DNA from: Luscinia megarhynchos | Lineage: Eukaryota > Chordata > Aves > Passeriformes > Turdidae | NCBI GenBank assembly: GCA_034336665.1 | Contig: CM067570.1 | Location: 22,401,002-22,465,001 of the forward strand | Direction of reading: 5' to 3' | DNA: 64,000 bases | In this document: one piece after another, positions 15,101 through 30,100 of the stretch | Numbering within the stretch: the stretch's first letter is position 1 | Layout of the letters: each line of letters begins with the position of its first letter | Translations under genes and position numbers: made by a program | Notes under the pieces: generated by a model | What the model saw: the letters and a program-made list of their open reading frames with translations, nothing else | Database searches by the model: none | What the model was told of the DNA's origin: nothing

Positions 15101-18100
15101 ATTTTTACTGCACGTGTAGCAGGACTTGGTTTGCCAACTCCAACCATGTTTTGAGCTCTTACTCTGAAGAAATATTCTTCATTTTCCACAACATCAGTCA
15201 GGACAGCTGAGAGCTCATCAGCTCCTGTGGTCATAGTTGGCTCCCATCTGATGGTGGCTCTGTTACGCAGTTCAATAACGTAACCAGTAATTGGGGATCC
15301 TCCATCATCCTCAGGGGGTTCCCAGCTAAGCGTGGCTCCAAACCTGTTCACATCAGTAACTTCTACATTTTGAGGAGGACCAGGGACATCTGCATTTTAT
15401 TTTAGGAGGAAAAAGGAAAAATAAGTTATGTAGATTTTTCCTGTTGTTAGAATTTGTACTGCTTTTTTTACACAGCCATCAAACACTGAGTTTTTTGTAA
15501 CTTCTGCTCACCAAATTTGCTCTTAGCTTCCACAGGTGTGTCTGTTTCCACTGGCTCACCAGTGCCCACTCTGTTGCGTGCACTGACACGGAAGAGGTAC
15601 TCAACTCCTCCTTTCTGAAGCCCAGTAACAGTGTATTCACAATTTTCAGCACGATCTGTGACCACAATCCAGGTCTTACGCTTGATATCACGTCTTTCAA
15701 CGACGTAGCCTATGATTTTACTTCCACCATCACTTTCTGGTTCTTGCCATGCCAGGCCAACTTCACCATCATAAGTTTCAGTGACTTCCAAGTTTCTAAC
15801 TGGGCCTGGAACATCTGTTAAAGATATGACAATACTTCAGAGCATTGCATCTATTTTCTTCTCTCTGGCTAGAGAAGAGGAATCTGAGAGGAGATCTCAA
15901 TATCTTCTACAGCTTTCCCACAAAGAGAAGCAGAGGGCCCCCCTCAATAAAGGGTTTTTACTCTGTGAAATGATGGCAAACAAGGTTTTAATAATACGAA
16001 TACTTACCAATGACCTCTACATTGATGAACGCTTCTGCCTGGCCATGTTTGTTTCGAAGCACAACCTTGTACCTTCCCTTATCTGATTTCTTTGCTTCAT
16101 AAATTTTGAAGGTAGTGCAGTCAGGTGTTGTATCAACAGTTGTTGTGGGCAGACTTTCCCCTGCTTTCAACCATTCAGCTTCTGCTCTTGGGTAGGCATC
16201 ATATGGGACAGTCATAGTTAAAGGTTTCCCAACATCAACCACAAGGTTTTGATCACCAGTCTTGATTTTAGGCGCAGCTATGAAAGATGAATGCGAAAAG
16301 TCAGTACTTGCATATATATATATGGATATGGATATATTTGTGCAGTCAGCAAAGAAGCTAACACAGAAAAGTAAAAGGAACTGCTGTGTAAACTCTAAGG
16401 AAATCCTTCATATACTCATTGGACAACTCCAGAAAAAAAAATTCAAAATACGGCTGATTGGTATGTATTGCGTTCTCCCATAAAATCAGGAAAGAAGGAG
16501 TTGCTTTTTGAGAACTAATTTGATTATTCTGTAAAATAGACAAATTAGGAATTATATGTCTAATATGATTTAAATGAGTAGACCAAATCATTTTCTTTGT
16601 TTTTCTAGTGACTTAATTAAAAGCTTAAAGGCTCTTTAAGCTTATATCTTGCTGTTTGGTATATACACGTTGAAAAGTGACGTGTTTTCCTCAACAGCTG
16701 AACAGATAGTGTAAAAAAAGTGTTTGTTGTTTAAATTCATATTCATATAGTTTAACAGACTTGTTAAACAAACTTCAAATAGTTTAACACTTTTCTCAGG
16801 CTGATTGTTTAACCCTTTCAAAGAGCAAAAATCAATTTAGTTAAACTAAATTCACTAATCTAAGATTTTATAAAATAAGCACAAAGCAAGCAACTTACCA
16901 GCTAATTCAAGCTTAGCTCTAGCTTCCTTATCTTTGGCGATAAATCTGTATTCTCCTTGGTCACGGGGCTTTATGTCACACACCTGCAGCCTGTGGACCT
17001 TGCCTTCACTCATCATCTGATGTTTGTCACCTTGGATGATAATCATGTTGTTTCTCAACCACTTGACCTCCACACCATCTTTGTTCAATTCAGCCATGAA
17101 GATGACATCTGCACCAGGAGCTTCATAAATATCTTGTGGTGGTCGAATAATCTCAACAGGGATTTCTGAAATAAATGTTAATTTATTTGGTATTATTTTT
17201 TTATTGTTTCTACTATTATTAAATAATGTAGAAATAAATCCCATCCATTTTTACACGTACCTTCAACAAAAAGCCTTGCCCTAGATCTCCTGTCATCCAC
17301 TCCACAGGAATATTCACACTCATCATCTAGTCTACAGTCTTTTATGATTAATCTGTGTAGATTTCCATCCTTTTCAAACTGGTATCTTTATAGGGGAGAA
17401 AAATAAGCAGTATTTTAGTTTCCAGACAAAGCAACAAAGTAGAACAAGCATGTTTAGCACATTCAGAAGTATAACAAAATGCACATACTTTTTGCCTTCT
17501 TTGATTTCTCTTCCATTTCTGTACCATTTTACACTGACTTTCTCTTTGGAAAGCTGGCATGTAAAGACAGCATCATCAAATTCAGTGACAGTCTGGTCCT
17601 GAAGATGTTCAGTGAAGTCTGCTGGTGCTTCTGTGATGAGCAGCTCTGCAACTGACTTGTCTTGTCCAGCAGTAACAGTGTATTCACCTTCATCTACAAA
17701 TCCACAGTCTTTAATGATCAATGAGTGCTTGAATTTATCAATTTTGTACAAAATGCGCCTGTCAAATGTGATCTCTTCTCCATTCTTTGTCCACTTGAGA
17801 GTTGCATTAAGGCGATTGACTTTGCACCAGAATGTGACAGTTTTCTTTTCCATGGTCTCAATGTCTTCAAGAGGCTCAACAATTCTGAGATCCTCCTCTG
17901 TTATGACAAAAAAGCAAATATTTTTATATTCTCATAGGAAATTGAATGTAAATGATGAAACAATTTTAATGTAGTGCAAGTTATTTACCTAATACTTTTA
18001 AGGTGGCAGAGCTTTTAACGTGTTCCCCTCTCTGGTTTGTCAGTGAGACGGTGTAGGTAGCTTGATCTTTTCAACTCTGCATCTCTGATTCTGAGAGTGT

Positions 18101-21100
18101 AGACTACACCCTTCTGAACAATAATGTACTTTGCACTGTCAAATATTGCCTCATCATTTTTGTACCACTTCTCTTTGGCACCTTCTTTATTGACTTCGCA
18201 GTTGAAGATAATTTCTTGACACTCATTAACTTCTTGGTCCTTAAGAGGAGTTATAATCTTGAGTTTTTCTGAAATTGAGAAAACAGAAGGAATAGGACAT
18301 CATGTAGCATAAAGAATGCAACAAAACAAGCACCTACACATTGATAAAGTAAAGCTTACCAATCACTGCTAAGTGTGCTGTAGCTTTAGCTTCACCAACC
18401 ATGACAGTATACATTCCTATATCTCCTAGAACAGAGTCTTTAACCACAAGTGCTCTCTTTTTGCCATCTGAAATGATGTCATATTTATCACCAGGCTCCA
18501 AGACTGTGTCACCCCTCAGCCACTGTACTGCAATGGCTTCTTTGGATACTGAACAGACAAATTCAGCTTTTTCTCCTTCAAGCACCTCAAGGTTTTGTGG
18601 TCTGGTAAGAAATTCTGCTGCGAGTTCTGAAAGAAAACATTTTTGTAGATACAGATGTTATTTTTTACTTGTTAATGGAATAAAACAAGTGTATTATCAC
18701 TGATTTTTTAATGTTTACATTTTTTTTCCTGGCTATAAGCCCACCAAAGTAGCACTCTTACCATGTACAGTAAGTTTTCCAGTAGTACTAGAGCTTGGGA
18801 GCTTGCAAGTGTATTTGGCAGCATCTTCAGGATGAGCATTATGTATAATAAGAATTCTCTTTCTACCATCAGAAATGTGTTCAAATCTACCACCATCAGG
18901 CACCTCTTCATCTCCTTTAAGCCAAGTAACTTCAGCACTAGGCTTTGAAACTTCACAGATCAATTTTACAGTGTCACTTTCATTTACTTCAAGATCAGGA
19001 AGATTTTTTGTGAAAACAGCCTCTTCCTCTGCAAAAAGAATTTAGAAAGATGATTAAAGCCTGCCAAAAAAAAAAAAAAAAACCAAAAACACTCTCACAT
19101 TTTTTATTGTTCACATATTAGATTATAAAACACTGTGTTTACCTATCACTGTAAGTAGGCCAGAAGTCCGAGCTGTTTTTGCTTCACAGGAATATTCAGC
19201 TTCATCATCAAAGACACATTTACTGATGACAAGAATGTGTTCTGCACCTTTAGAAATTATGTCATACTTCTTGCCTTTTCTAATTTCCATGCCATCCTTA
19301 AACCACTTCACCTGTTTCAGAACAAATTAACATTGTTATGAACATGTTCATAATGGATTTTAGTGTGTTCTTTTACAGCAATGTAACAAAGTTTTCCCCT
19401 CTAGCTGAAGGAGTTACTGAGATTAAAAAGTGTCACTACGGACCTTGACATTTGGACGAGAAATTTCACATTCAAACCGAGCAGATTCTTTTTCTTTAAC
19501 CTCAAGGTCAGTCAGGGGTTTCAGGAAGTCGAGACGAATAGCTGTAAGAGAACAGAACATTTTTAGTAGAGGGAAGTCTGTGCTAGAGAAGTAAAAAATT
19601 GCCAACATTGATACTACTGCCAGTCATAGACATCACTACAGCACCTAGACTTTTTGTAGAAAACTGAATTACTCACGCTCCACATTGAGAAAACATGATG
19701 TCTTAAAATCCTTAGCATCACAGGCGTATGTTTTTGCATCATCCAGTGTGCAGCCACGGATGATGAGTTTTCTGACCCTGCCATCAGAAATGATATCATA
19801 CTTCTTTGATTTGTGAATTTCTTCTCCATTTTTGAACCATTTAACTTTTGCATTTTCCCTGGAAACTTCACATTCCAGTACTGCAGTGGCTTCCTCTTCA
19901 ACAGTCTGGTCTTCAAGTGGTTTAGTAAATTCAACTGGCGGTTCTAAAAGAAAGAGATACATTTTTGGTAGAAAAGATCTAAATTACAGCCAGTCTTCTG
20001 CTTGTACAGTACTGTCCCATGCTGTTTACTAATTTTCCTTGACTGAATACTCAAAAAGGCTCTTAGATGTCCCTACTGAAGGCTGCTTAAAGCATTTTTT
20101 ATTTTTAATACACAGACATTTTTTGTTAATTCTGGTAATTTCCTCATTTTCAGCCTACTGTAAAATTACACAATTATATCCTTGTCCATGGAGTTTTTAA
20201 TAAAAAGTCATCATAAAGCCTTGCAACTCAATTTCTTTAGCTGAACCATACCCATGTAATCTCAGTAACTTTAAAGTTATACTGGTAACTTAGAGAATGC
20301 TTACGTTTTATGGGTTTTTTCAAATTTTCCTTGACTTACTGGATCAGTGTGTACAGTTCTTTTACTTTTTAATGATAGCACAGCTTGCAAGCAGTACAAG
20401 AGGATATACAGATAATGTTCTGTTGTCCCTTGACTGATGGTGCAGTTATACTCTCACAGGTTTCAGGATATTCAAAAGAGCAGAAAAAGCCACTGGCAGC
20501 CACAAAGGCTGGTATTTCTGGGGTCTCCTGAGGCCAATTGAATGTTCAAGCCAGCAGGAAAGCCCTGGAAACCCTAATGAACTGGTTCATCTCCCAGATT
20601 TGAACCATTTCCAGTGTTTCCCCTTGTTTAGTTCTTCTGTGAAGTGCAAAGATTTTAAGTAGGTGGCTTTTTTTATCTACCAGTTGAATATTGTATAAAC
20701 AATCCCAGCCATTTGATAAATACTGTGTATTAGCTTCCTATTCCAGGATGAACCATGAATGGACCATTAATGCTGATTATGGTGTAACTAAAATGACTGA
20801 CTTACCTTTCACAAAAAGATTTGCTTGAGTTCTGAAATCTTTTGCTGTCAGTGATACTTCTCCTGCATCTGTTAGCTTGACATCTCTAAGAATAAGTGTG
20901 TGAACTCTGCCTTCAGCACGGGTCACAACCTTAGGAAACACAAAAAAACCCCTTTGTTAACATCTGTAAGTATTTAAGATGTATTTCATGAAATTGCATG
21001 CTATTTATGATTTGTGGAGTTTAGTTGTCCACTTTCATGTGGAATTTTGACAACTTCCTCTTGTATATACTAGATTTAACTCACTCCTCCAAGCTTTGAG

Positions 21101-24100
21101 GATTTTGGGGCTGACTTGAGATGATGTCTCTTTTGAACAGGAATTAAGAAATAAAAAAAATAAGTGAATTTATGGGAAAAGTTGGCATTACTGCTGGCTA
21201 CACGTAAAGTAAAAACTTTTGCAGTAATAGAGGTTTGGCACCCCCCACATAGACTTTTCTCTGGAAATGCCAATTTGACTTTCTATTATTGAAATTTGGT
21301 TAAAAAATTCTGCCTAATAGACTAATTTCTGTGATGACCTATTGCAGATTCTACTTTGCAATCACAGTAAACAAAAAAAAACCAAAACACTTCAGTGGAT
21401 AAGGGTTATAAATGTTCAGCTAAATGCCAGCCACGGAGGTAAGAAAATAGTTTGAATTAGCAACAGCTAAAATGAAACACTTGTACAATTAGATTGATTC
21501 TTAAAGACAGCTGTAAATGTGTTTCAAGAGGCTATTTTAAATGGGTAGAAAGTGGTGCATTGTGTAAATACACGGTTTACCCTCAATTTCTTCTTGATAA
21601 AGTTTCAACTATTCAAATGACAGTTTTGACTGCATATGTAAACTGCATGAAATCTGATTTTTTTTTTCATGTAATTAAAATGATAGCTTGGATAGAATAG
21701 ACCAAAATAATATTCCATTATACAGAATACCAAACATATAATATTTTTCTTGCCAGGCAATCTTGACTATCAATCGCCTGCACTGATCAATAGCTTTTCA
21801 TATTTTTATTCTGAAACTCAAAAATAATTATCTTGGTTTATTTCATCTGCTGAGTTCCAACTCTGTTTATCTGTCCTTAATTACTGTAATAAGGTCCCTT
21901 ATCATCATGATATGTTTTGATTTTCCTATTTCTACATTCTATTTATTTTATTAAATAGTTTTTATTTATGCAAATTTCTTAAAGACCAGCAAGATCTAGC
22001 AAAACTTAAAAAAAATATTAAAAGTTGTATTTAAAAGAAATAGCAATCTATACCAAAGTATTATTAGCAGCACGATTACAGGTTCTGAAACTTTGCTAGG
22101 TCATGCAATGCCCTGAAAGTTTACTTTGTCTTAGGTTTCCAACTTTTATTTGAATTTGCATTACTTTTTTAGCCCTAGTATGCAAAAAAATAAGTCTTAC
22201 AACCATTAATACCCATTTCAATGTCTTAATGTATTAATTTATGTTTCTTTATTTATTCTCCCTACCATTAACTTTAAACATTAAACTGATTGCATTCCAG
22301 GCTCCTCAGATCTCAGAGTTAAGAGCCAGCACTTGATGAAGGGTTAAAAATAGCTAGTGAGAAGTGCTTGACAAGCAAATCTGCCCAGAGAGTTATCTAG
22401 AGAGCCAGAACAAATGCCTGAAATGGAATTTGAATCCTCTTAATCCCCTTATATGTTGAATTGGACTGCAACTCAGCATTCAGGATAAAAAAAGGCTTTT
22501 TCTTATAGCACCTTTCAAAATCCTCTCACTGTAACCACAAGTAACCTGAGCAAAAATTATTCAGTATCCTTGTGGCTGAGTCTCCAACAGAATCAGGTAC
22601 AAAATCACTGTTGTAATGATTGATACTTTGGAACCTTTGTATGATAAATAATTGTAGTATCCCAGAATACTGGAATTTCTGGGGAAAACTTGTATCTGAT
22701 TTAGGGACAATTTAGCATTTGACACAGCAGTTCTACAATATTTCTGTGCCTTAGCACTTCAACCGTCAGAGAATACACAAGAAATAAAGAGGGGGAAGAG
22801 ACTTGAAAGAGAAGAAGGAGGAGGAAACATGAGAAAAAGTAAAGTTTAGTTTCTTTACCTGATCACTGGGCTCCAGTTTCTTTCCTTTCAGGAACCATTC
22901 TACTGGGATTCCCTCATAAGAGAGTTCGCAATCGAAGGTTGCTGATTCCCCAGCTGTCACTGTAACATCCTTGAGGGGTCTCAGCAAGCCAATTACTCGA
23001 GCTTGGTAAGGAGAAGACATAATTTTTAGATTAGTCACTTCTACCCAAGAGAGAGCTGCTGCCCTTACGTACTAATCTCCATGGTGGCTTCCCTCAAGAG
23101 AGCCAGACATCGCAATGCTGCTCTTTAAATTCCCGAAATAGAAGAGGCCACCCTGGGTTCTTAGGGGAGGGCTGGTCACCTACAATTTCCTATTTGCAGA
23201 GCGTGTTTCTTTAAATTGAACAAGGTCAGCAGGAAAGTTGCTCTGCATCTGTCCCCTTGCCAAGCCTTGCGTGCCTGTTGCTAGATAAGGCATGTGTTTC
23301 CAAAATAGCGAGGGCTGGGATTGGAGTGGGAAACAAGTGGTCTTCAGCCCTGTAGTCTGTCCCTGTCCATCAAGCTCTCAACCCTATCCCCAGATATCAC
23401 TGTTATCCTATCCTCTCCAGCTCACGGGACACTTTGATGCAGCAGAGCCTTTGCTCGCAATATTTGATTTCATAACAGCATATATGATGCAGCCTTCAAG
23501 GCCATCTCCTTACTTAATTCTTCTATATGAATAAATGATACATAAGGTTAGAAAACACTTAGGACATTCCTTAACAAAAAAAAATTATGACAAGCTGAGT
23601 AACTAACCCCTGAATTGCTGCTCTGGAAAGGATTGCTGTGGGTTCAATACAGTATAGAGATTTGCCACCCACTCCAAAGGCAGTGAGTACCATGTTTTCA
23701 CTTGATTAATCGAGTTGTTTCAGTTTAAAAGACACTTACGTTTCACTCGAAGGTGAGCACCAGACTTGGCATTTGCTGCTTGGAAATCTACTCCACCAGC
23801 TTGATCTAAGCGTACATTGTACAGTGTAAGGAAGTGCTTTTTCCCTTCCTCCTTGATTTCACACTCCTGCAAAAACAGAATTGAAATAATTTTTCCAGTA
23901 TAGTTTTTTTGTAATCCTCACTGAAAGAATCCCTACTTCTCATACCATGCTTCTGTTTTCTTCTACTCCATTCACAACTCTTAGGCCCACATTAAATACA
24001 CCTTATAAATATTCATTCATAGGCTTTTCCTTTCAAATTCTCTAATGCAGATAGCTTCCTCTTGGAAAGAAAGGGCAGCAGGCAACACATTCCTCTGCTG

Positions 24101-27100
24101 AGTAGCCAATATATTAATATATATGTAGACCAGTCAGAGGCCTAGTTCCCCCAAGGGAACCAGAAATTGCTAAGCTTGTGCTGTGACCTTTCCTTGAGAA
24201 GACCCTTCCTTCTTAAATCCAGACAGTGATTTTCATGCAGCATCTGATCTTTGTGTATTATTCATATTTGTGCCATTGAACAGAAGCCAAATTATTGCCA
24301 ATTGTGATTGTGTTGTTCTTTATTTCCCAGATCCTTCCAGCAAGGAGCTTAGAATATTTGATTAAGCTCTGTACAATTTTACACCAATTTTAGCTGTCAC
24401 AGAAATGAAAAAGAGTTTGGAAATGTGATCAACATCTATTTAAACTAAGTATAACTCAAAACCCACTGGAAAAAGTATGCCATGTGAAGTTTGCATTTTT
24501 GAATGCCATTATGTTTGAGTGAATTCCACAAGGTCTTTGCACTTTGGATACATGATTGTTTGGTATTGCTAGCAATGCAGAATGTACCGTTTTGCATAAA
24601 AATAATTTATTATTTTGCTATTTTGGATTGCATTTGTACTACATTTAAAACATTATTAATTAAAGCTTCCACTATTTTAATATAGTGACTCTTCCTGAAA
24701 GCAGAAAGAGATCAAATTTAGTTTCTGCAGTCACCCTCTCCCTCACTCCCCACCTGCCTGCAAGGTATTGAGACACACATAAAAAAAACCATGAAATATT
24801 TGCTCACAGCTGATTCAGTCAGGGGTTCTCCTTTTAGCTTCCAATTGCCATGGACACCTTCCTCAGAGATTTCAATATCAAAACGGGCAGTCTCTGTCTC
24901 AATCACCTCCACACTGTACAGGGGTCGTACAATCTCAATATCCCGGTCTGGAGAAGAAAAACACGATTAACTCCCTCCATCTCTAGCAGATCCCAAGAGA
25001 TCTCTACAGAGCAGCCCACTAAAATAACCATACCTTCAATATCAAGTTTAGCAGAGGTTTGATCAGTACCACAGTCACAAGTGTACTGTCCAATGTCTTT
25101 CTTCAAAGCTTTCTTGAGAATAAGGATTCTCTTTTTACCATCAGCCTTAATAACTACATTCTTTGATGCAGTAATTGGCTTGCCATCCTTCATCCATTTC
25201 ACGGGGGCGTCTGCTTTGCTGATTTCACACTGCAAGATTACTTCATCTTTCTCCACAGCTGTGTAATCCTGCAGCTTCCCAGTGAAATAAGGGTCTCCCT
25301 CTGCAAGCAAAAGTTAAGACATATTTCAGTCTGAAGTTTAAGTCTTCCAGAAAGAACAACTAGTTTCTAGCATAAAACATATTTTTTGTTTATATCCTGC
25401 AAGAAGGACTAAATATAATCTTTTTTCACAGTTCTGTTACAAAAAAAGAAAACAATAAACACCTAAGAAACGATTCAGGGCATTACTAATATTTCTGACA
25501 AATTTTTGATGCTCTAGAAATTTTAGAGCACTGTTTTAAGTATTTACTTACTAACTTTGCAATTTTGCATGAAGTTTTAAAATTATTGTAATCATCCTTT
25601 GTGAATAGGTAAATGGACACCCAAGGAAGAAACTCAAATTGTTAGATTTTCAAAATCATAATTTAGATTTAGGCCAACGTCAAGTCTTTCTGATTGCTGT
25701 TTTTTTATTAATAAAACTTTTCAAATAATATACATCAGGTAATTTTTTTTTGGTATTCTTACCCAGAACAGTGAGTTTAGCTTCTGAGGATTGGCCCATA
25801 GCTTCCACTTTTATCTGAGAAGTATCATCAATAGTAAGATCTTTGATTGTGAGCGTATGGAATTTGCCATCATCTGCCATTGAAACCACTTTGCTGGTAT
25901 GCAGTCGTTGGTCATTCTTGAACCAGACCACAGTGATATTCTCATGGGAGAGCTCCACAGTGAACTCTGCAGTTTCCCGCTCCTTCTTTGTTACGTCCTT
26001 GAGAGGAGTGATGAATTTCAGGCGGATACCTATAACAACATAACATGTCATAACGTCATCAACATAAACTATGCAAGTAAGTGGTGCAAAACCTCCCTAG
26101 AAAGATGAACAAACCTTCAATAATTAGCTTGGCACTTGTTCTTTTATCCTCAGCTTCAAATGTGTATTTCACTTCATCCTCAAAGGCAACAGATTTAATA
26201 ATCAGAGCATGCTTTGTTCCGTCTGAAATAATTTCAAATTTTTCATCAGGCGTGATCTCTTCTGTTCCTTTCAACCAGCGGAAAGTCTTGGGTTCTCTGG
26301 ATACCTCACATTCAAACTTAGCTTCATCCTTCTCAAAGACTTTCACATCACTTAGTGGCGTGATAAAGATAAGAGGCAGTTCTGAAATCAAAGAAGAGCT
26401 CTTTCAGATCAGTTCATACCATGCTTTCTGACACTAGATCTGTTCTCATGCCCTGAAATACACATGGAAATGTTGGCCAAGTGCAGACTGTACCTTTCAC
26501 TTTCAGATTAGCAGCACTTTTAGCATTGGCAGCTTGGAAAGACACTTCTCCAGTCATATCAAGTTTGCAGTTATGAAGGACAAGAATATGCTTCTTCCCA
26601 TCTTCAATGATTTCACAGTCCTGGTGATAAGGAAACACACGTCCCACCCCAAATATTAATTTTCTTAGAAACCACTAAGAAAACACTATTATTAATCATG
26701 TTTTTTTACTGGAAATTATGGTCTAAAAATAAAGAAGAATCCTTACAGGTGAAGGTGTTAGGGTTTCTCCCTTTAGCTTCCATACAGGATGGACATCAGG
26801 CTCAGAAATTTCAATTTCAAAGCGTGCTGTTTCACCAACAAATACTTCCACTCCATACAGTGGGCGCTCCACTTTAATTAAGCGAGCTAAAAAAAATAAA
26901 AATAAAAATCAAAAGTTTGCATCTGTTTACTCACAAATTGTATACCATAGAAATATAATACTGAAAAGCATGTTAAACCTCTCCCTTTTCCTTCTTTTGG
27001 GCTTTCAAATGCTATGACCAGTAAGTGTTTACCTAACCTATTCCTGAAAAGCAGCAAGCTGGCAGTCTACCACCTCCTTCTATAATATGTCTGAAAATTC

Positions 27101-30100
27101 AGTTATTTTTGATAAGAATATTTTTCCTAAAAATTAACCCAGATATCTGTGAACTAAAATGATTCTTTTTTCTTGATGGTAAGTGGACAGAGAGAGTAAC
27201 TGATCATCACAGTCTATATAACAGCTATCTATAGCTGTCAAATACATTGTCTGTTGTAATCACTTTTAATAACTTTAAATCTAGGTATTTCAGCCATTCA
27301 TCATAGCAGCATGCTTTCCACAGGTACATTTTTAGTGCTGCTCTCTAGACAGAGGGTGTCTGTCTGTCTAACTGGTTTACACAGGTTTTGGTATTTCCCC
27401 CTAGTGAAGACACGATTACTTACACTCAACGCTGATATTGGCACTTGTCTTGTCGGTTCCACAGTCACACTCATAAAGCCCTTTATCACTCTCTGCAGCC
27501 TTCTTGATCTTCAGGATACGGCGCAAGCCATCCGTTTTTATGGAAATTCTGTTGGAAGCTATTAGTTCTTCACCATCTTTGTACCATTTCACTGGCACAT
27601 CTTTGCTAAGTTCACACTCCAGAGTAATGTCATCTTTCTCTACAGCACTGTAGTCTTGTAATTTCACAGTGAAATATGGATCAGCCTCTACAAAAGTCAT
27701 AGTGGATAAGACAAATTAGTCATATAAATATACTAAATTGTCAATATTTTGTCACTTTCTACTTATAAAAATGGTTAATATTTATTCTGTAGCAGGTTTT
27801 AAATTATTTACGTACCTAAGACTTTCAGGTGGGCTTGTGTGCTCATGTCCTTGACTACAGCCTTTATTTCTGAGATATCATCAAGTGTTACTTCTCTCAT
27901 TTCTAGTTTATGAACTTTGCCTTCTGAAGTAATTAAAACTGTTCTGCTTGTGTGAAGTCTCTTGTCATTTTTGAACCATTTCACAGGCATGTCTTCATGA
28001 GAAAGCTCAAACTGAAACTGAGCTGTTTCCCCCTCTTTCACTGTTTGATCCTGTAGAGGTGATATGAACTTCAGCCTGACACCTGTAATGTAGACACATA
28101 AATACAATCAGAAAAAAAAGGCTAATGTAGCCCTGAAATAGATATTCTTTACCCTTTTCTTGAATTCTTTTGTTACAGGAGAAAATACTTGCCTTCCACA
28201 AACAGTCTAGCTGTGCTCTTCTTGCCATCAACTTCAGCAGTGTATTCTCCTTCATCATCAAACTGTGAATCATTGATAACAAGAATGTGCTTCTTTCCAT
28301 CTGCAATGATGTCAAATTTTTCTCCAATCTTGAGTATATCAGTGCCCTTGGACCATATAACATTGGCCTCCCTGGTAAGGACACATTCAAACCTTGCTTG
28401 GCGCTTCTCAGGAACAGTGACATCCTTTAGGGGCACAGCAAAGTCCAGCTCGATTTCTGGAAGCAGAAGATAACACATCATTTGTAATGTGCTCTGTGTG
28501 AGCCCTGCCCAAGCTGGTGCACACTCTGTGGGCCATCCTACCTTTTACTGTCAGGATAGCTGTGGTGACAGCATTAAGAGCCTGGTAAAGGACTTCGCCA
28601 GCCTGGTCTAACTTGACTTTGTGCAAGGTTAGGAAGCGCTTTCCTCCTTCAGCTTTGATTTCACATGTCTGGAGAGATGACAGACTTGGTTAAATACAAA
28701 TACCAGTGGAATGCAAATGCCCTGCTGCTAGGTGTTTTTAATAAAGGGATTTTCATAAGCATTGCAGATGTGGTAAAGAGTCAGGTGGGAAGAATGAAAT
28801 TGCTTTTCAAGGAAAGCTAACACTTTTACTCAATAATTAAAATATGGAGTACATTTCTTCAACAATCCACTCTTCTTTATAATCTTAGAATCATTCCTAC
28901 AACGTATATAGGATATTTCTATTATTGCTTGAATTACATACTGTAATACCTTAAGAAAATGAAGGCCTTCAAAACTTAGCTTTTATAAAAATATAATCCT
29001 TGCTTAGAGAATCAGTATTTTTAACCACATATTCTGGACTGAGTAGTAATGACATGTCTTAACATAAAGATTCAAGGAACCTGTTCACATTATTTAATTT
29101 AAATAGTTTTGTAAAATTCAACTACGCTTACAGGTGAAGGTCTCAGGATTTCTCCTTTCAGCTTCCATTCACCAGGAATATCCTCTTCAGATATTTCTGT
29201 ATCAAAGTTTGCTGTTTCCTTCTCATAAACTGTAACATCCTCTAATGGCTTCAGAAGCTCAACTTCACGCTCTATGCACAAATGAGCACATATATGATTA
29301 GATCAAGTTTTGACAGAGGTTTATAATAATTCAGGTTTTAATTATTTGTTTGTTTATTTAGATGTTTTTCAACATTGGCCTACAAGAAGATTAAATATAA
29401 TTCAAGTAATAGCTTCCTTACCACCAAGGGTCAGTTTAGCTGGGTATCTGCGACCTTCAACTTCCACTGCATATTCTCCAATATCAGCAGGACCAGCATT
29501 CTTGATTTTCAGGAAAATTTTATTTCCTTCTTTCAAGATTTCTGTTTTGTCAGTGGGTTCAGCAGGGATTTCCTCATCTCCTCTAAACCATTTAATGTTT
29601 GGTGTATCCTTGACAATGTCACAGCTGAAAGTAGCTGTTCCTTTTGGTTTAACATGCTGGTCTCTTATGGGTTTTACTAGCCAGTCCCTTATAACTTCTG
29701 CATGATAAAAAGTTACATAAGAAAACAGCTTAGCAGACTTTTATTACAAATAGATGTGTCATAAAAAAGAAGAATAAGAACTAAGAGATTTAGTATTACA
29801 GCAAGTTTTAATAGCTGTAAAAATCTTATCTGTCCACTTATATTGTAAGACAATCAGAAAAGGTTTTCATAATTTTAAAGTAGCCCAAATACCCTAGAGA
29901 GAAAAAAGAACATGATTTTGGTTGCTTACCTACTACCTTAACACAAGATGAGCATGACAGTTCAGAGTCTTCCACAGTAACAGTGTAAGTGCCAGCATCA
30001 GAATCATCTGAATCAGTGACTGTGAGGGAATGTGACAAACCAATAACACCCAGAGCAAATTTCCCAGGCTTGGGTTTGATGATTTTACCATCCTTTCTCC

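Noticed and set aside
20930..22858. Search for a hidden exon or RNA gene in the largest intron
   Set aside because: The two half-Ig exons on either side sum exactly to 267 bp, leaving no room for another coding exon. No tRNA- or snoRNA-like pattern was seen by eye.
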